Below are positions 17,062-26,613 of a stretch of 49,900 bases of DNA, piece by piece. Under the pieces are notes generated by a model, which was given only the letters and a program-made list of their open reading frames with translations, was not told the DNA's origin and did no database searches. Location: the NCBI GenBank assembly GCA_009693865.1, contig SHWL01000013.1:1-49900 (forward strand), read 5' to 3'. The position numbers were made by a program, and so were the translations under genes. Origin of the DNA: Acetobacteraceae bacterium. Lineage in GTDB: Bacteria > Pseudomonadota > Alphaproteobacteria > Acetobacterales > Acetobacteraceae. The stretch's first letter is position 1. Every line of letters begins with the position of its first letter.

Positions 17062-18357
17062 ATGGCTGAAATTTCGCGAAGCGAACGTGAACTGGCGCTG
17101 ACCGCGCTGGCCAGACGCGTGCTGCCGGGCGGCAGTTTCGGGAACCTGTCCTCGGACATCGTGATCGGCGAAGGGCGGGCCGGCCGGGTCTGGGATGTCT
17201 CCGGCAACGAGTATGTCGATTTTCTCCTGGGCTCGGGGCCTATGTTCATCGGTCACGCGCATCCGGACATCGTGGCGGCGGTGCAGGCGCAAATTCCCCG
17301 CGGCGTGACGTTCTTCGCGAACAGCGAGCCGGGGATCCGCCTTGCCGCCGCGATCGTGGACGCGGTGCCCTGCGCGGAGAAAGTGCGGTTCACCAGCACC
17401 GGCACCGAGGCCGATACGTATGCCATGCGGGTCGCCCGTGCCTTCCGCGGCCGCGACAAAGTGTTGAAGTTCGAGGGCGGCTTCCACGGCATGAGCGAAT
17501 ACAGCCTGCAAAGCCTGGCGCCGAAGCGGCCTGGGAACTTCCCCCAGGCGGTACCGGATTCACCGGGTATCCCGCGTTCGGTCTCCGGCGACATGTTGAT
17601 CGCGCCGTTCAACAACGCCGATCTGGCCGCCAGTCTGATCCGCGAGCACCAGGAGGATCTGGCGGCGGTGATCGTGGAGCCGTTCCAGAGGTTGCTTCCG
17701 CCCCGCGAGGGTTTCCTTCAGGCGTTGCGAGCGGTAACGGCGGAATGCGGCATCCCGCTGATTTTCGATGAAATCGTGACCGGGTTCCGCTTCGCCTATG
17801 GCGGAGCGCAGGAATACTACGGAGTCGTTCCGGACATCTGCACGTTGGGGAAAATCGTCGCGGGCGGCTTCCCGCTGGCTGCGGTGACGGGCCGCGCCGA
17901 TATCATGCGTCATTTCGATCGCGGCGAGGTGGGCGACAACGTCTTGCCGCAAATCGGCACGTTGTCGGGCAATCCGGTCGCCTCGACCGCGGGCCTCGCC
18001 ACGCTGGAGGTTCTGCGGGAAGCCGGAACTTATGACCGGGTGTTCGCGACGGGGCGGCGGCTGATGGACGGGCTGACGGCGGCGATCCGCGCGCGCGGCC
18101 TGCCCGCGCAAGTGATCGGGGAACCGGTGTTGTTCGACATTGTGTTTTCCGAAGACAATATTTTCGATTACCGGTCCGGCTTGACACAGGATTTCGACGC
18201 GTTGCGGCGGTTCAACCTGGCGCTACGGGGGGAAGGCGTGTTGAAGGGCGATACGAAGTTTTACATCTCCACGGTGCATGATGAGGCGGATGTATCGAAG
18301 ACATTGGCGGCATTCGGCACGGCATTGGACATGGAAGTGGCGTTTCGGAAGAGATAA
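17062..18357 (+). CDS. Class III aminotransferase, glutamate-1-semialdehyde aminomutase-like
   Basis: A 431-residue PLP enzyme of aminotransferase class III. Seen are VWDVSGNEYVDFLLGSGPMFIGHAHP near the start, STGTEADTYAMRVARAFRGR and KFEGGFHG, the DEIVTGFRF aspartate motif, and the PLP-binding Lys264 in TLGKIVAGGFPLAAVTG. It resembles HemL-type enzymes, but also the larger group of uncharacterised GSA-like aminotransferases common in catabolic clusters, and the latter fits the context better: an AtuA/DUF4387/LLM set follows on the same strand after 224 bp. The true HemL signature cannot be confirmed here, so no symbol is given. Confidence 0.88.
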   Translation: MAEISRSERELALTALARRVLPGGSFGNLSSDIVIGEGRAGRVWDVSGNEYVDFLLGSGPMFIGHAHPDIVAAVQAQIPRGVTFFANSEPGIRLAAAIVDAVPCAEKVRFTSTGTEADTYAMRVARAFRGRDKVLKFEGGFHGMSEYSLQSLAPKRPGNFPQAVPDSPGIPRSVSGDMLIAPFNNADLAASLIREHQEDLAAVIVEPFQRLLPPREGFLQALRAVTAECGIPLIFDEIVTGFRFAYGGAQEYYGVVPDICTLGKIVAGGFPLAAVTGRADIMRHFDRGEVGDNVLPQIGTLSGNPVASTAGLATLEVLREAGTYDRVFATGRRLMDGLTAAIRARGLPAQVIGEPVLFDIVFSEDNIFDYRSGLTQDFDALRRFNLALRGEGVLKGDTKFYISTVHDEADVSKTLAAFGTALDMEVAFRKR

Positions 18358-18581
18358 GACTGGATTGACCCTGCGGAACGATCGGCTTCCGATGTTGGGC
18401 GACTTGACCCGCGTGGCCGGGGACGGCGATGCGCGAAGCCGATCTCGTATTCCGGGTCTTACTCGAGAAATTCTGATCCACTCGGCCGGACCTTGCGGTC
18501 CGCCGCCATATCGGGTGCATTCGACCTCAGCCCTCGCACAGGCAGAGCAACGATGATCGAAACCACACGGAGCACCCAGCG

Positions 18582-19949
18582 ATGAGCAAGGAAATCCGCC
18601 TGCTCTCAACGAGCGCCATCCTCGGTTACGGCTTCCCGGAGGCCTCGCTGAAGGCCGGCCTTGATCGCGACCCGCATTTCATCGGCGTCGACGGCGGCAG
18701 TGTCGATCCCGGTCCCCATTATTTGGGGTCCGGCAAGCCATTCTGCTCGCCCATCGCGATCCGCCGTGATCTGAGGCTGATGTTGCGCGCGGCGATCGAG
18801 AAGAAAATTCCCCTCGTCATCGGCACCTGCGGCGGAGCCGGCGGCGCGCCGCATGTGGAACTCGTGGTCTCGATGGTGCGGGAAATCGCAAAAGAGGACG
18901 GATTGCGCTTCAAGATGGCCACGATCCACGCTGAACAGGACAAGGGCGAGTTGAAGCGCCGCGTCGCCGCCGGAACGATACGGGGGCTGGCGCGTCAGCC
19001 ACCCCTGACCGATGCAACGATCGACCGCGCAACCCGCATTGTCGGTATGATGGGCCCCGAGCCTTTCATCGAGGCGCTGGATGCCGGCGCGCAGGTCGTG
19101 CTGGCCGGACGGGCCTCCGATCCCGCGCCCTGGGCCGCCGCCGTGACTCGCGCGCAACTGCCACCCGCGCCCGCCTGGTACGCGGGCAAAATGCTGGAAT
19201 GCGGCGCCACGCCGTCCATTCCGAAAGGCCATGATTCCTTGTTCGTGACCGTGCGCGAAGATCATGTGGAATGCGAGCCAACCAACCCCGCGCGCCGCTG
19301 CACGCCGCTGTCGGTCGCCAATCACAGCCTCCACGAAAACAGCAGTCCAATCCATCACATCGAACCGGGCGGCATGCTCGACACCTCGGATTGCCGGTTC
19401 GACGCGGTCAGCGACCGCGCGGTGCGCATCAGTGGCATGCGTTGGAATCCGGCGGATCGCTACACGGTGAAGCTCGAGGGCGTGGAACTCGCGGGCTATC
19501 GCGCGATCTGTGTGTGCGGCACGCGCGATCCCCTCCTGATTGGGCGGCTGGACAATTTCCTCGATAGCGTGCGGTCGGAGGTCGCGACCAAAGCGGAAGC
19601 GTTCGGTGTCAATCCGGATGCGTATCAACTCGGCATCCGCGTTTACGGCCGCGACGGCGTCATGGGCGCGCGCGAACCGTTACGCAATGCGACGCCGCAC
19701 GAACTGGGTTTCGTGATCGAGGTCGTGGCCCGCGAAAATCAGGAAATCGCCTCCGCCGTTCTGGGTATGGCACGCACCAACATGCTGCACACCGATTTCC
19801 CGGGACGCTTGTGCCGGGAAGGCAACATGGCGTTTCCGTTCTCCCCGTCGGATATCGAGGTCGGGCCGGTCTACCGTTTCAGCGTCTTCCACGTCGCCGA
19901 ACTGGACAATCCGGTTGAATTGTTTCCAATTGAATACGAGATGGTCTGA
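18582..19949 (+). CDS. AtuA-like protein (DUF1446, acyclic terpene utilization family)
   Basis: A 455-residue member of the DUF1446/AtuA family. Typical features are the N-terminal STSAILGYGFPEASLKAGL, the acidic/glycine segment IGVDGGSVDPGPHYLGSG, LVIGTCGGAGGAPH, and QVVLAGRASDPAPWAA. AtuA is required for growth on citronellol and geranyl compounds in Pseudomonas, but its reaction is not firmly established and this family is wider than terpene use. A GGAG about 10 nt upstream supports the ATG at 18582. It is followed after a single base by a DUF4387 gene (TGA-C-ATG), a pairing seen in many genomes, and then by an LLM monooxygenase. Confidence 0.88.
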   Translation: MSKEIRLLSTSAILGYGFPEASLKAGLDRDPHFIGVDGGSVDPGPHYLGSGKPFCSPIAIRRDLRLMLRAAIEKKIPLVIGTCGGAGGAPHVELVVSMVREIAKEDGLRFKMATIHAEQDKGELKRRVAAGTIRGLARQPPLTDATIDRATRIVGMMGPEPFIEALDAGAQVVLAGRASDPAPWAAAVTRAQLPPAPAWYAGKMLECGATPSIPKGHDSLFVTVREDHVECEPTNPARRCTPLSVANHSLHENSSPIHHIEPGGMLDTSDCRFDAVSDRAVRISGMRWNPADRYTVKLEGVELAGYRAICVCGTRDPLLIGRLDNFLDSVRSEVATKAEAFGVNPDAYQLGIRVYGRDGVMGAREPLRNATPHELGFVIEVVARENQEIASAVLGMARTNMLHTDFPGRLCREGNMAFPFSPSDIEVGPVYRFSVFHVAELDNPVELFPIEYEMV

Positions 19950-19950
19950 C

Positions 19951-20262
19951 ATGGCCCTGATCCGCGACGCCGCCCGTGTCTGTAAAAGCAAAAATGCCGG
20001 CCCGTTTGAGCTGACCATCGATGTCGTGTTCGACGACGCCGAGACCTTCCGGCGCGTGAAAGCGACCGGCGTGCTGTGTCCGGCACTGTTCGCCCGCCTG
20101 TACAACGTCGCCGAGGAACATGTGCTGTTCACGCCGTACGACGCCGCCTTTGCCTTCAAGGCAACGCTGCCTCGGCTTGTGCCGTCGGGCGATTTTGGCG
20201 ACACGGATGTCTACGGTTGCCAGCAGCATGCGCCGCTGCTGGATGTCGACTTGCCGATTTAA
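19951..20262 (+). CDS. DUF4387 family protein
   Basis: A 103-residue protein of the DUF4387 family, which almost always follows a DUF1446/AtuA gene. It begins MALIRDAARVCKSKNAGPFE and has the segment TIDVVFDDAETFRRVKATGV. The ATG lies one base after the AtuA-like stop, so the two are almost certainly translated together and probably form a two-component enzyme or complex (inference from coupling). No catalytic motif is recognised. Confidence 0.85.
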   Translation: MALIRDAARVCKSKNAGPFELTIDVVFDDAETFRRVKATGVLCPALFARLYNVAEEHVLFTPYDAAFAFKATLPRLVPSGDFGDTDVYGCQQHAPLLDVDLPI

Positions 20263-20325
20263 AATCACCGGCTCGGCATGGCTCGGACAGGCCGGGGCAT
20301 GACGGGCCGCACGAAAGGCCCGAAA

Positions 20326-21687
20326 ATGGCTTCCCGCATGATGACCTTGATCGCGTTCCTTCAGGCACAGAATTGCTCGAACCTGCCGGGATCATGGCGG
20401 CATCCTTCGACCATGCTGGATTTTCTGACCCCGGAATATTACCAGCGCATCGCGCGGATTCTCGAAGACGGCAAAATCCAGATGGCCTTCTTCGACGATC
20501 GCCTGGCCTTGCCGGACCGGTATACCGACGATCATGCCGCCGCGATCAACGCCGGCGTGCGAGCTGTGAAACTCGATCCGACCACCGTCGTCATGGCCAT
20601 GGGCATGGCCACCAGCCGCCTTGGTCTGGGCGCCACCTACTCCACGACTTACTACGAGCCATATCATGTCGCCCGTGTCTTCGCGACGATGGACCTGATG
20701 TTGAAGGGGCGCGTGGCGTGGAACATTGTCACCTCCCTCAACAGCGGCGAGGCGTTGAATTTTGGCGGCGAAAAACACCTTGAGCACGACGCCCGCTATG
20801 ACCGGGCCGACGAGTTCATGGAGGTCGTCATGGGTCACTGGAACACCTGGGACGACGACGCTCTGATCCTGGACAAGGAAGGCAATCGTTTCGCGGACGC
20901 GAACAAGGTGCATCGGTTGGACCATCGGGGACAGTGGTTCAACTCGCGCGGCCCGTTCAGTGTGCCGCGCTCGCCGCAGGGGCACCCGGTGTTGATTCAG
21001 GCCGGCCAATCGGGCCGCGGCCAGACCTTCGCGGCGCGGTGGGCCGAATTGGTTTTCGCGATCCATCACAATCTGGAAGCCGGCAAGCAGCACTACAAAG
21101 CCTTCAAAGCCGCCGTCGCCGCCGAGGGGCGCGATCCGGCATCCGTCCAGGTCGCGCCAGCTTGTTACGTTTGCGTCGCGGAGTCGGAGGGAGCGGCCCA
21201 GGAAAAGAGGGCGATCATTGAAGCGACGGCGAAACCGATTGATGCACTTGTGTTGATTTCCGAAGTTCTTAATTACGATTTCTCAATTAAGGCCTACGAC
21301 GAGCCGTTCAGCGATGAAGAACTGGCGGCGTTGAGTTGGCACGGGTTTCGCGACCGCGTCGTGACGTTCTCGGGCAAGAAGAATCCGACCGTGCGCGACT
21401 TCGTCGAGGTCTCTGGCCGCGGCACGGTCAAGGAACACAAGATGTTCGTCGGCACGGCAAAGCAGGTCGCAGATCAGATGGAGGAATGGTTCACCGCTCC
21501 CGCCTGCGACGGATTTGTTCTGGCCGCGACACATATGCCCGGTTCTTACGAGGACGTGGTACGGCTGCTCGTGCCGGAACTGCAACGGCGCGGTCTGTTT
21601 CACAAGGATTATGAAGGGACGACCCTACGCGAAACCCTGGGCCTGCCGATTCCCCGCGCGGCCGACTGGCACCGGCGCCAGGCCTGA
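20326..21687 (+). CDS. LLM-class FMN-dependent monooxygenase, NtaA/DszA-like
   Basis: A flavin-dependent monooxygenase (453 aa from the chosen start) of the NtaA/SnaA/DszA branch of the bacterial luciferase-like family. Diagnostic segments are the GRVAWNIVTSLNSGEALNFG block, the FSVPRSPQGHPVLIQAGQSGRG flavin-site loop, and a C-terminal DGFVLAATHMPGSYEDVVRLLVPELQRRG. These enzymes use FMNH2 from a separate reductase to oxidise nitrogen- or sulfur-containing or terpenoid substrates; no reductase gene is adjacent. Several in-frame ATGs are possible (20278, 20326, 20338); 20326 has an AAAGG about 7 nt upstream. It sits 63 bp after DUF4387 and is convergent with ftsZ. Together with AtuA-like and DUF4387 it suggests degradation of a branched or heteroatom-bearing compound. 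Confidence 0.88.
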   Translation: MASRMMTLIAFLQAQNCSNLPGSWRHPSTMLDFLTPEYYQRIARILEDGKIQMAFFDDRLALPDRYTDDHAAAINAGVRAVKLDPTTVVMAMGMATSRLGLGATYSTTYYEPYHVARVFATMDLMLKGRVAWNIVTSLNSGEALNFGGEKHLEHDARYDRADEFMEVVMGHWNTWDDDALILDKEGNRFADANKVHRLDHRGQWFNSRGPFSVPRSPQGHPVLIQAGQSGRGQTFAARWAELVFAIHHNLEAGKQHYKAFKAAVAAEGRDPASVQVAPACYVCVAESEGAAQEKRAIIEATAKPIDALVLISEVLNYDFSIKAYDEPFSDEELAALSWHGFRDRVVTFSGKKNPTVRDFVEVSGRGTVKEHKMFVGTAKQVADQMEEWFTAPACDGFVLAATHMPGSYEDVVRLLVPELQRRGLFHKDYEGTTLRETLGLPIPRAADWHRRQA

Positions 21688-21692
21688 CCGCC

Positions 21693-21708
21693 CAACGGCC
21701 GCCCGTTG
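21693..21708. terminator. Short hairpin between convergent LLM and ftsZ genes
   Basis: A 6-bp CAACGG/CCGTTG stem with a 4-nt loop fills almost the whole 21-bp gap between the two stops. There is no T-run on either side, so it is at best a weak bidirectional terminator. Confidence 0.3.
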
Positions 21709-23289
21709 TCAGGGCGAGGAAGACTGCCGGCGCAGGAACGCGGGAATCTCGATCCCACTATCGTCCGCCACTCCGGACCGCCGGTCCCCGGCGCGATCCG
21801 GTTCCACCGCCAACTCGGTGGCGGGCGCCGCCTGGGCTGGCATCTCCGCCGTCGGCTCCCGCCGGCGAGCCGCCGTCTCCGGTACCGGTGTGGCGGTCGT
21901 GCGTTTCCGAAACAAACCAGTCGCCTGCTGGAACAAAGACCGTGCCACCGACTCACTGGGCTGCGGCGCCGGCGTGGCCTCGACGACAGCGGGGGTGTGC
22001 GAGAACAGCCTGGACGGTTGTCTCGGCGCGGGAATACTGGCCGAAATCGGGCGGCGCTGTTGATCGGTCGTCAGCTCATCCGGGTACGGCATCGGATCGG
22101 GGATGATCACGCGCTCGGGCTGCTGGCGTAGCGCGGTGATATTCGACGCCTGCTGCTGCAACCCCATCGAGGCGGTCACCCCCATCGCCACCGGCTCCGC
22201 CATTTGCCCCTGAAGCAAGGTGGGGTTCGATACCGGCAGGGGAATGGGGCGCGGCTCGGCGAAGATGGCGCCGCCACCCACGGCGACCAGCTTAGGCCGA
22301 GGCATCTCATACTCCCGCGGCTGATCGATCCCGGTGGCGACAACCGAGACGCGGATACGCCCCTGCAACGACTCATCCGTCGCCGAACCGAACAGCACGT
22401 TGGCCTCTTCGTCGACCTGATCGCGCACGGTGCTGACCGCCTGGTCGACCTCGAACAAGGTCAGATCGTCGCCGCCGGTGATGTTGATCAACAGGCCGCG
22501 AGCGCCCGCCATGCTGGTTTCTTCCAACAATGGATTGTTGATCGCCGCCTCGGCGGCGCGTTTGGCGCGATCTTCGCCCTCGGCCTCGCCAGTGCCCATC
22601 ATCGCCTTGCCCATCTCCGCCATCACCGTCTTGATATCGGCGAAGTCGAGATTGATCTGACCATGCACCATCATCAGGTCGGTCACGCCACGGACACCCA
22701 TGTACAGCACCTGATCGGCCATCTTGAACGCCTCGCGCCAGGTGGTGCGCTCGCTCGCGATGTTAAAAAGGTTCTGATTCGGGATGACGATCAGCGTATC
22801 GACGTATTGTTGCAGTTCAAGAATGCCCTCGTCGGCGGCGCGGGCACGGCGCGAGCCTTCGAACCCAAAGGGGCGGGTCACGACACCGACCGTCAGAATG
22901 CCGCGTTCCTTCGCCATGCGGGCGATGACCGGAGCGGCGCCTGTCCCCGTGCCACCGCCCATGCCAGCGGTAATGAATACCATGTGGGTGCCGTCGAGGT
23001 GACGATATAGCTCATCCGCCGCTTCTTCCGCCGCTGCACGGCCAATATCGGGCTTCGCGCCGGCGCCCAGACCCTGCGTGAGATGCGGACCCAACTGGAC
23101 CCGCCGGTCCGCCTTGCTGTGCATCAATTGCTGCGCGTCCGTGTTGGCGACAACAAAATCCACACCGCGGAGGTTTGCGAGGATCATGTTGTCCACGGCA
23201 TTCGTGCCGCCACCGCCAACGCCGATCACGGTAATGCGCGGGGTGAAATCGGTATGCATTTGCTGCGGCGCGTTCAGATTAAGGGTCAT
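21709..23289 (-). CDS. ftsZ: Cell division GTPase FtsZ
   Basis: A 526-residue tubulin homologue that assembles the Z ring. The GTP-binding signature [10 protein letters not shown] is at residues 109-118, the T7 synergy loop [11 protein letters not shown] at 210-220, and the conserved C-terminal peptide [13 protein letters not shown] is close to the end (about 508-520), which docks FtsA and other partners. Between the core (ending about 335) and that peptide lies a Pro/Gln/Ala-rich linker of roughly 170 residues, long as in other alphaproteobacteria. The GGGAGGA ribosome-binding site lies just upstream of the ATG. It is the last gene of the dcw cluster; 76 bp separate it from ftsA, room for its own promoter. 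lpxC does not follow. Confidence 0.98.
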   Translation of the reverse strand: MTLNLNAPQQMHTDFTPRITVIGVGGGGTNAVDNMILANLRGVDFVVANTDAQQLMHSKADRRVQLGPHLTQGLGAGAKPDIGRAAAEEAADELYRHLDGTHMVFITAGMGGGTGTGAAPVIARMAKERGILTVGVVTRPFGFEGSRRARAADEGILELQQYVDTLIVIPNQNLFNIASERTTWREAFKMADQVLYMGVRGVTDLMMVHGQINLDFADIKTVMAEMGKAMMGTGEAEGEDRAKRAAEAAINNPLLEETSMAGARGLLINITGGDDLTLFEVDQAVSTVRDQVDEEANVLFGSATDESLQGRIRVSVVATGIDQPREYEMPRPKLVAVGGGAIFAEPRPIPLPVSNPTLLQGQMAEPVAMGVTASMGLQQQASNITALRQQPERVIIPDPMPYPDELTTDQQRRPISASIPAPRQPSRLFSHTPAVVEATPAPQPSESVARSLFQQATGLFRKRTTATPVPETAARRREPTAEMPAQAAPATELAVEPDRAGDRRSGVADDSGIEIPAFLRRQSSSP

Positions 23290-23365
23290 GCCCAGATCCT
23301 CCCCAGGGTAACGGGACGACAGTCAGAGTCCTTGTAGGACTGTGAAACGGATTCGCTACAGGCCA

Positions 23366-24676
23366 TCAGACGCGATCTCTGATGAAGTTCACGAGGCGAT
23401 GGAACCAGCCGTTACGCGCGCCGCGTCCCGTTTCCACGTTCTGGAACGCTCCGCCCTCGCCGGCGGCCCAGGTCAGGAGGCCAGTGACGGTGGCGAAAGC
23501 TGGGCCGGTGAAGATTTCTGGCATGCCGCGGACTGGCAAGGGCCGGCCGACGCGAACATCGTGGCCCAGGATGCGAGAGGCGAGATGCGGCAGACCGGCC
23601 AACTGGCAGGCACCGCCGGTCAGCACGATGCGGTTGCCGGTGGCGTGCGACAGGCCGGACTCCGCGAGTTTGTCACGGATTTTCTCGAACGTTTCCTCGA
23701 TCCGCGGCCTGATGATGTTGACGACCATGCTGCGCGGTACTTTCGCCAGGTGATGATCCGCCTCTCCCACGCGCGGTACGGGCAGCATGTCGCGTTCGTC
23801 GTCCGGACTGGTTTCCACATTGCCCCACAGGGTCTTCAACCGTTCCGCGTGAGCCAGAGGCGTCGACAGCCCCTTCGCCAGATCGCTGGTGACGTGCAAC
23901 CCGCCCATGCGGACCTGCGCGGTATGGATCAACTGGGTTTCGAAGAAGGAGGCGACGTTGGTGGTACCGCCGCCCATATCGATGACCGTGGCACCAATTT
24001 CCCGTTCGTCCTCGACCAACGTCGAGAGGCCAGCGGCCATCGGCGCCGAAACGATCGATTCTATTTCCAGATCGCATCGTTGTAAACAGGCTTCCAGCGA
24101 GCGCAAACCCGAAGACGACACGTCGATCGCATGCAGCCGCGCGTCCAGCACGGAACAATACAATCCGCGGGGATCGACGACATGGTCGGTGTTATCCAGC
24201 GAGAACTTCAATGGCATCACATGCACCGGTTCCCGGCCCGCCGCCCGCGACAGCTCACGGCCCTCGCGCAAGACCTCGCGCACGTCCTGGTCGGTGACCG
24301 GGCGACCCTCGGCCGGGGCGTCGAGCGACCACTTCACGTTGTAGATATGCGAATCAGGTTGACCGCAGGTCAGGTTGACAATGACCGCGCGCAGCCTTGT
24401 GTCGGCCATATTCTCGGCCTGACCCACGCAGGCGCGGATCGCCCGCTCGGCTTTTTCCAGATCGACGATGCTGCCGCCACGGATGCCCAGCCCCTGGCGC
24501 CAGTCGCAGCCCAGGACACGGATTTCCCCATCGCTGTCCACGCGCGCGATCAGACACGCGATCTTCGTCGTGCCGATATCCAGCACGCCGAAGGTGCCGG
24601 ACCTATGCGGCCGCGAACGATCCGGTTCCGGTGGTCCGGTCTCGTGCCCCAGTACGCGGTGCGGCATGTCGTTCAT
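23366..24676 (-). CDS. ftsA: Cell division actin-like protein FtsA
   Basis: A 436-residue actin-fold protein that tethers FtsZ to the membrane. ATP-site motifs are visible: phosphate-1 FGVLDIGTTKIACLIARV (about 29-46), phosphate-2 VIDMGGGTTNVASF, and the adenosine motif IVLTGGACQLAGLP. The C-terminus NGWFHRLVNFIRDRV is an amphipathic membrane-targeting helix, as in other FtsA proteins. Length is typical. A 12-bp gap follows ftsQ, and it is transcribed with ftsQ and ddl. Confidence 0.97.
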   Translation of the reverse strand: MNDMPHRVLGHETGPPEPDRSRPHRSGTFGVLDIGTTKIACLIARVDSDGEIRVLGCDWRQGLGIRGGSIVDLEKAERAIRACVGQAENMADTRLRAVIVNLTCGQPDSHIYNVKWSLDAPAEGRPVTDQDVREVLREGRELSRAAGREPVHVMPLKFSLDNTDHVVDPRGLYCSVLDARLHAIDVSSSGLRSLEACLQRCDLEIESIVSAPMAAGLSTLVEDEREIGATVIDMGGGTTNVASFFETQLIHTAQVRMGGLHVTSDLAKGLSTPLAHAERLKTLWGNVETSPDDERDMLPVPRVGEADHHLAKVPRSMVVNIIRPRIEETFEKIRDKLAESGLSHATGNRIVLTGGACQLAGLPHLASRILGHDVRVGRPLPVRGMPEIFTGPAFATVTGLLTWAAGEGGAFQNVETGRGARNGWFHRLVNFIRDRV

Positions 24677-24688
24677 GTCTGCGCGTTC

Positions 24689-25543
24689 CTAAACGGGTTT
24701 GTTGGGCGAAGGTGGCGGCGGCGGCTTATCGGTCGGCGCCGGGCGCGGACGCAGCACAAGCTTGTCGCCAAGACGCATGTCGATCGACTGCAACGGACGA
24801 TCGAGCAGCGCGGTTTCCTGCTGCAGCGTCAGCAGGCGATCGAGCGCCTCGATCTCATGTCCTTCCGGCAACAAAATGTCGGTGCCGTTTTTCATGCGCA
24901 GGTTCCAGCGGCGCTCGCTGATCCGCATCGCCGCGACGACGCGGGACTGGATCGCTGGGCGGCCCGTCAGCGCGTCGAGCAGTACGCGGGCGCCGTCCGG
25001 CGCACCGGGTCCGACGATCAGCGGCAGATGGCGAAATTTGGCGACTTCTTCGTCGGTCACGGGCTGACCGTCGCGATCGATCAGCACGTATTTTCCCTGG
25101 TTCTGCCAGACGGCGAAGGGCCGGCGTTCCCACAGCACGACAACGATCGTGCCTGGCAAACGGCGTTCCACGGTCGCATGCGCCACCCACGTGAGTTTTT
25201 CGATATCCGCCCGCGCGCGTTCCAAAGAAAACCCGATGATTGGATCACCGATGCGCACGCCAAGCGCCGCGCGGAGGAACGGTTCCGGTGTGTTGGCGCG
25301 GCCTTCAATCACGATATCGTTGACTCGCATTCCGGCGTTGGCGGTAATGGTGCCAATCCACTCCCGCACCGACGCGATGCTGCCGCCCGGAGGTGCGTTA
25401 CGTAACAGAATCGTGCCGGCCGCGAGGGCCACCATGCCGGCACAACCCCAGGCAAGTGGCCGCAACGTCCAGCGCTGGCGGCGCAAGAACAACTTCCACT
25501 TCGGAGGACGATCGTTGACGGACCCGCGCGGGCGGCTTGCCAT
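24689..25543 (-). CDS. ftsQ: Cell division protein FtsQ
   Basis: A 284-residue bitopic membrane protein. A basic cytoplasmic N-terminus (residues 1-29, RRQR near 21-24) is followed by one membrane helix (about 30-48) and a periplasmic POTRA domain (about 59-128, from VNDIVIEGRANTPEPFLRAAL to LPGTIVVVLWERRPFAVWQ), then the beta domain. FtsQ links the Z ring to the FtsBL/FtsWI synthase. The tail is proline-rich (PPPPPSPNKP). Order ddl-ftsQ-ftsA-ftsZ is canonical. Confidence 0.95.
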   Translation of the reverse strand: MASRPRGSVNDRPPKWKLFLRRQRWTLRPLAWGCAGMVALAAGTILLRNAPPGGSIASVREWIGTITANAGMRVNDIVIEGRANTPEPFLRAALGVRIGDPIIGFSLERARADIEKLTWVAHATVERRLPGTIVVVLWERRPFAVWQNQGKYVLIDRDGQPVTDEEVAKFRHLPLIVGPGAPDGARVLLDALTGRPAIQSRVVAAMRISERRWNLRMKNGTDILLPEGHEIEALDRLLTLQQETALLDRPLQSIDMRLGDKLVLRPRPAPTDKPPPPPSPNKPV

Positions 25544-25565
25544 GGTCAGATCGCTCCCGGTCGCA

Positions 25566-26486
25566 TCATTCGCGGCATGACGCGTGCTCCACCATCCACG
25601 CGCAGAGGCGCGAGAAGCTGATGCCCAGATGCGCCGCCTGTTCCGGCAACAGCGATGTCGGTGTCAGGCCGGGTTGAGTATTGAGTTCCAGCAGTACGAG
25701 GCGGCCGGGCTCGCCACGCGTGTCATCGTAACGAAAATCGGACCGGCTGGCTCCGCGGCAACCCAACGCCTTATGCGCTCGCAACGCCACGTCCATCGCC
25801 TGAGCGTAAATATCCGAATGAATCGCGGCGGGAACGATATGATGAGACCCACCGTCGCTGTACTTCGATTCGTAGTCGTAAAACATGCCGGCATCGGCGA
25901 TGATGTCTGTTACCGCCAACGCCCGGTCGCCCATGACGCCGACGGTGAGTTCGCGGCCCGGAATGAACTCCTCGACCATCGCCATGGGACCGTAGCGCCA
26001 GGTCTGGACCACCTCGGCGCGGCGGTTGTCGCCCGCGCGAACGATCGAAACGCCCACGGACGATCCTTCGCTCACGGGTTTGATCACATAGGGCAGCGGG
26101 ATCGGATCGGCGGCGGCGAGATCCTCGACCGGAATGACCGCGCCGATCGCCACAGGCAGGCCGGCGGCGGCGAATATGGCCTTGGCGGATTCCTTGTTCA
26201 TCGCGACGGCCGAAGCACGGACGCCTGAATGCGTATAAGGAATGTCCAGCCAGTCGAGGACGCCCTGAATCGCGCCATCCTCCCCGAACCTGCCGTGCAG
26301 AGCGTTGAACACCGCGTCGGGCTTTGGGGTGAGAGCGGTCAGTAAGGCCGCGAGGTCATCGGTCACGTCGATCAGATCGACGTCGAAGCCCGCCTCCCGT
26401 AGCGCGGCCGCGACCTGCCGGCCGGAGGACAGACTGACCTCGCGCTCGTTTGAGATGCCGCCATGAAGGACCGCGACTTTGGTCAT
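25566..26486 (-). CDS. ddl: D-alanine--D-alanine ligase
   Basis: A 306-residue ATP-grasp ligase that makes D-Ala-D-Ala for the pentapeptide stem. It begins MTKVAVLHGGISNEREVSLSSG, the typical Ddl N-terminus, and ends with the Mg/ATP site ELNTQPGLTPTSLLPEQA. KPVSEGSSVGVSIV in the middle belongs to the ATP-grasp lid. The ATG at 26486 is chosen for the GGGAGAGA just upstream and homology of this start; a longer frame adds ten residues. It is separated from murB by 127 bp that contains a palindromic repeat, an unusual break in this cluster. Confidence 0.96.
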   Translation of the reverse strand: MTKVAVLHGGISNEREVSLSSGRQVAAALREAGFDVDLIDVTDDLAALLTALTPKPDAVFNALHGRFGEDGAIQGVLDWLDIPYTHSGVRASAVAMNKESAKAIFAAAGLPVAIGAVIPVEDLAAADPIPLPYVIKPVSEGSSVGVSIVRAGDNRRAEVVQTWRYGPMAMVEEFIPGRELTVGVMGDRALAVTDIIADAGMFYDYESKYSDGGSHHIVPAAIHSDIYAQAMDVALRAHKALGCRGASRSDFRYDDTRGEPGRLVLLELNTQPGLTPTSLLPEQAAHLGISFSRLCAWMVEHASCRE

Positions 26487-26548
26487 GAACGTCTCTCCCG
26501 ACCGAGGCATGCCCACGCTGCCACAAAATGGGGAATATCTGGTCCAGG

Positions 26549-26590
26549 ACCGTGCCGCGCCGGATGGCCCGGTCGAGCCGGGCCATGACG
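26549..26590 (+). repeat. Solo copy of 42-bp palindromic repeat (murB-ddl gap)
   Basis: A 42-bp repeat with the core palindrome ATGGCCCGG-tcgag-CCGGGCCAT (26564-26586; 9-bp stem, 5-nt loop). It matches two other copies in the window (30552-30593 reversed, 31036-31077), with 38 of 42 positions identical to the latter by eye. It interrupts the dcw cluster between murB and ddl and would form a strong hairpin in the transcript. Confidence 0.85.
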
Positions 26591-26613
26591 AGGAGGGTCG
26601 ACCGCGACATTGG

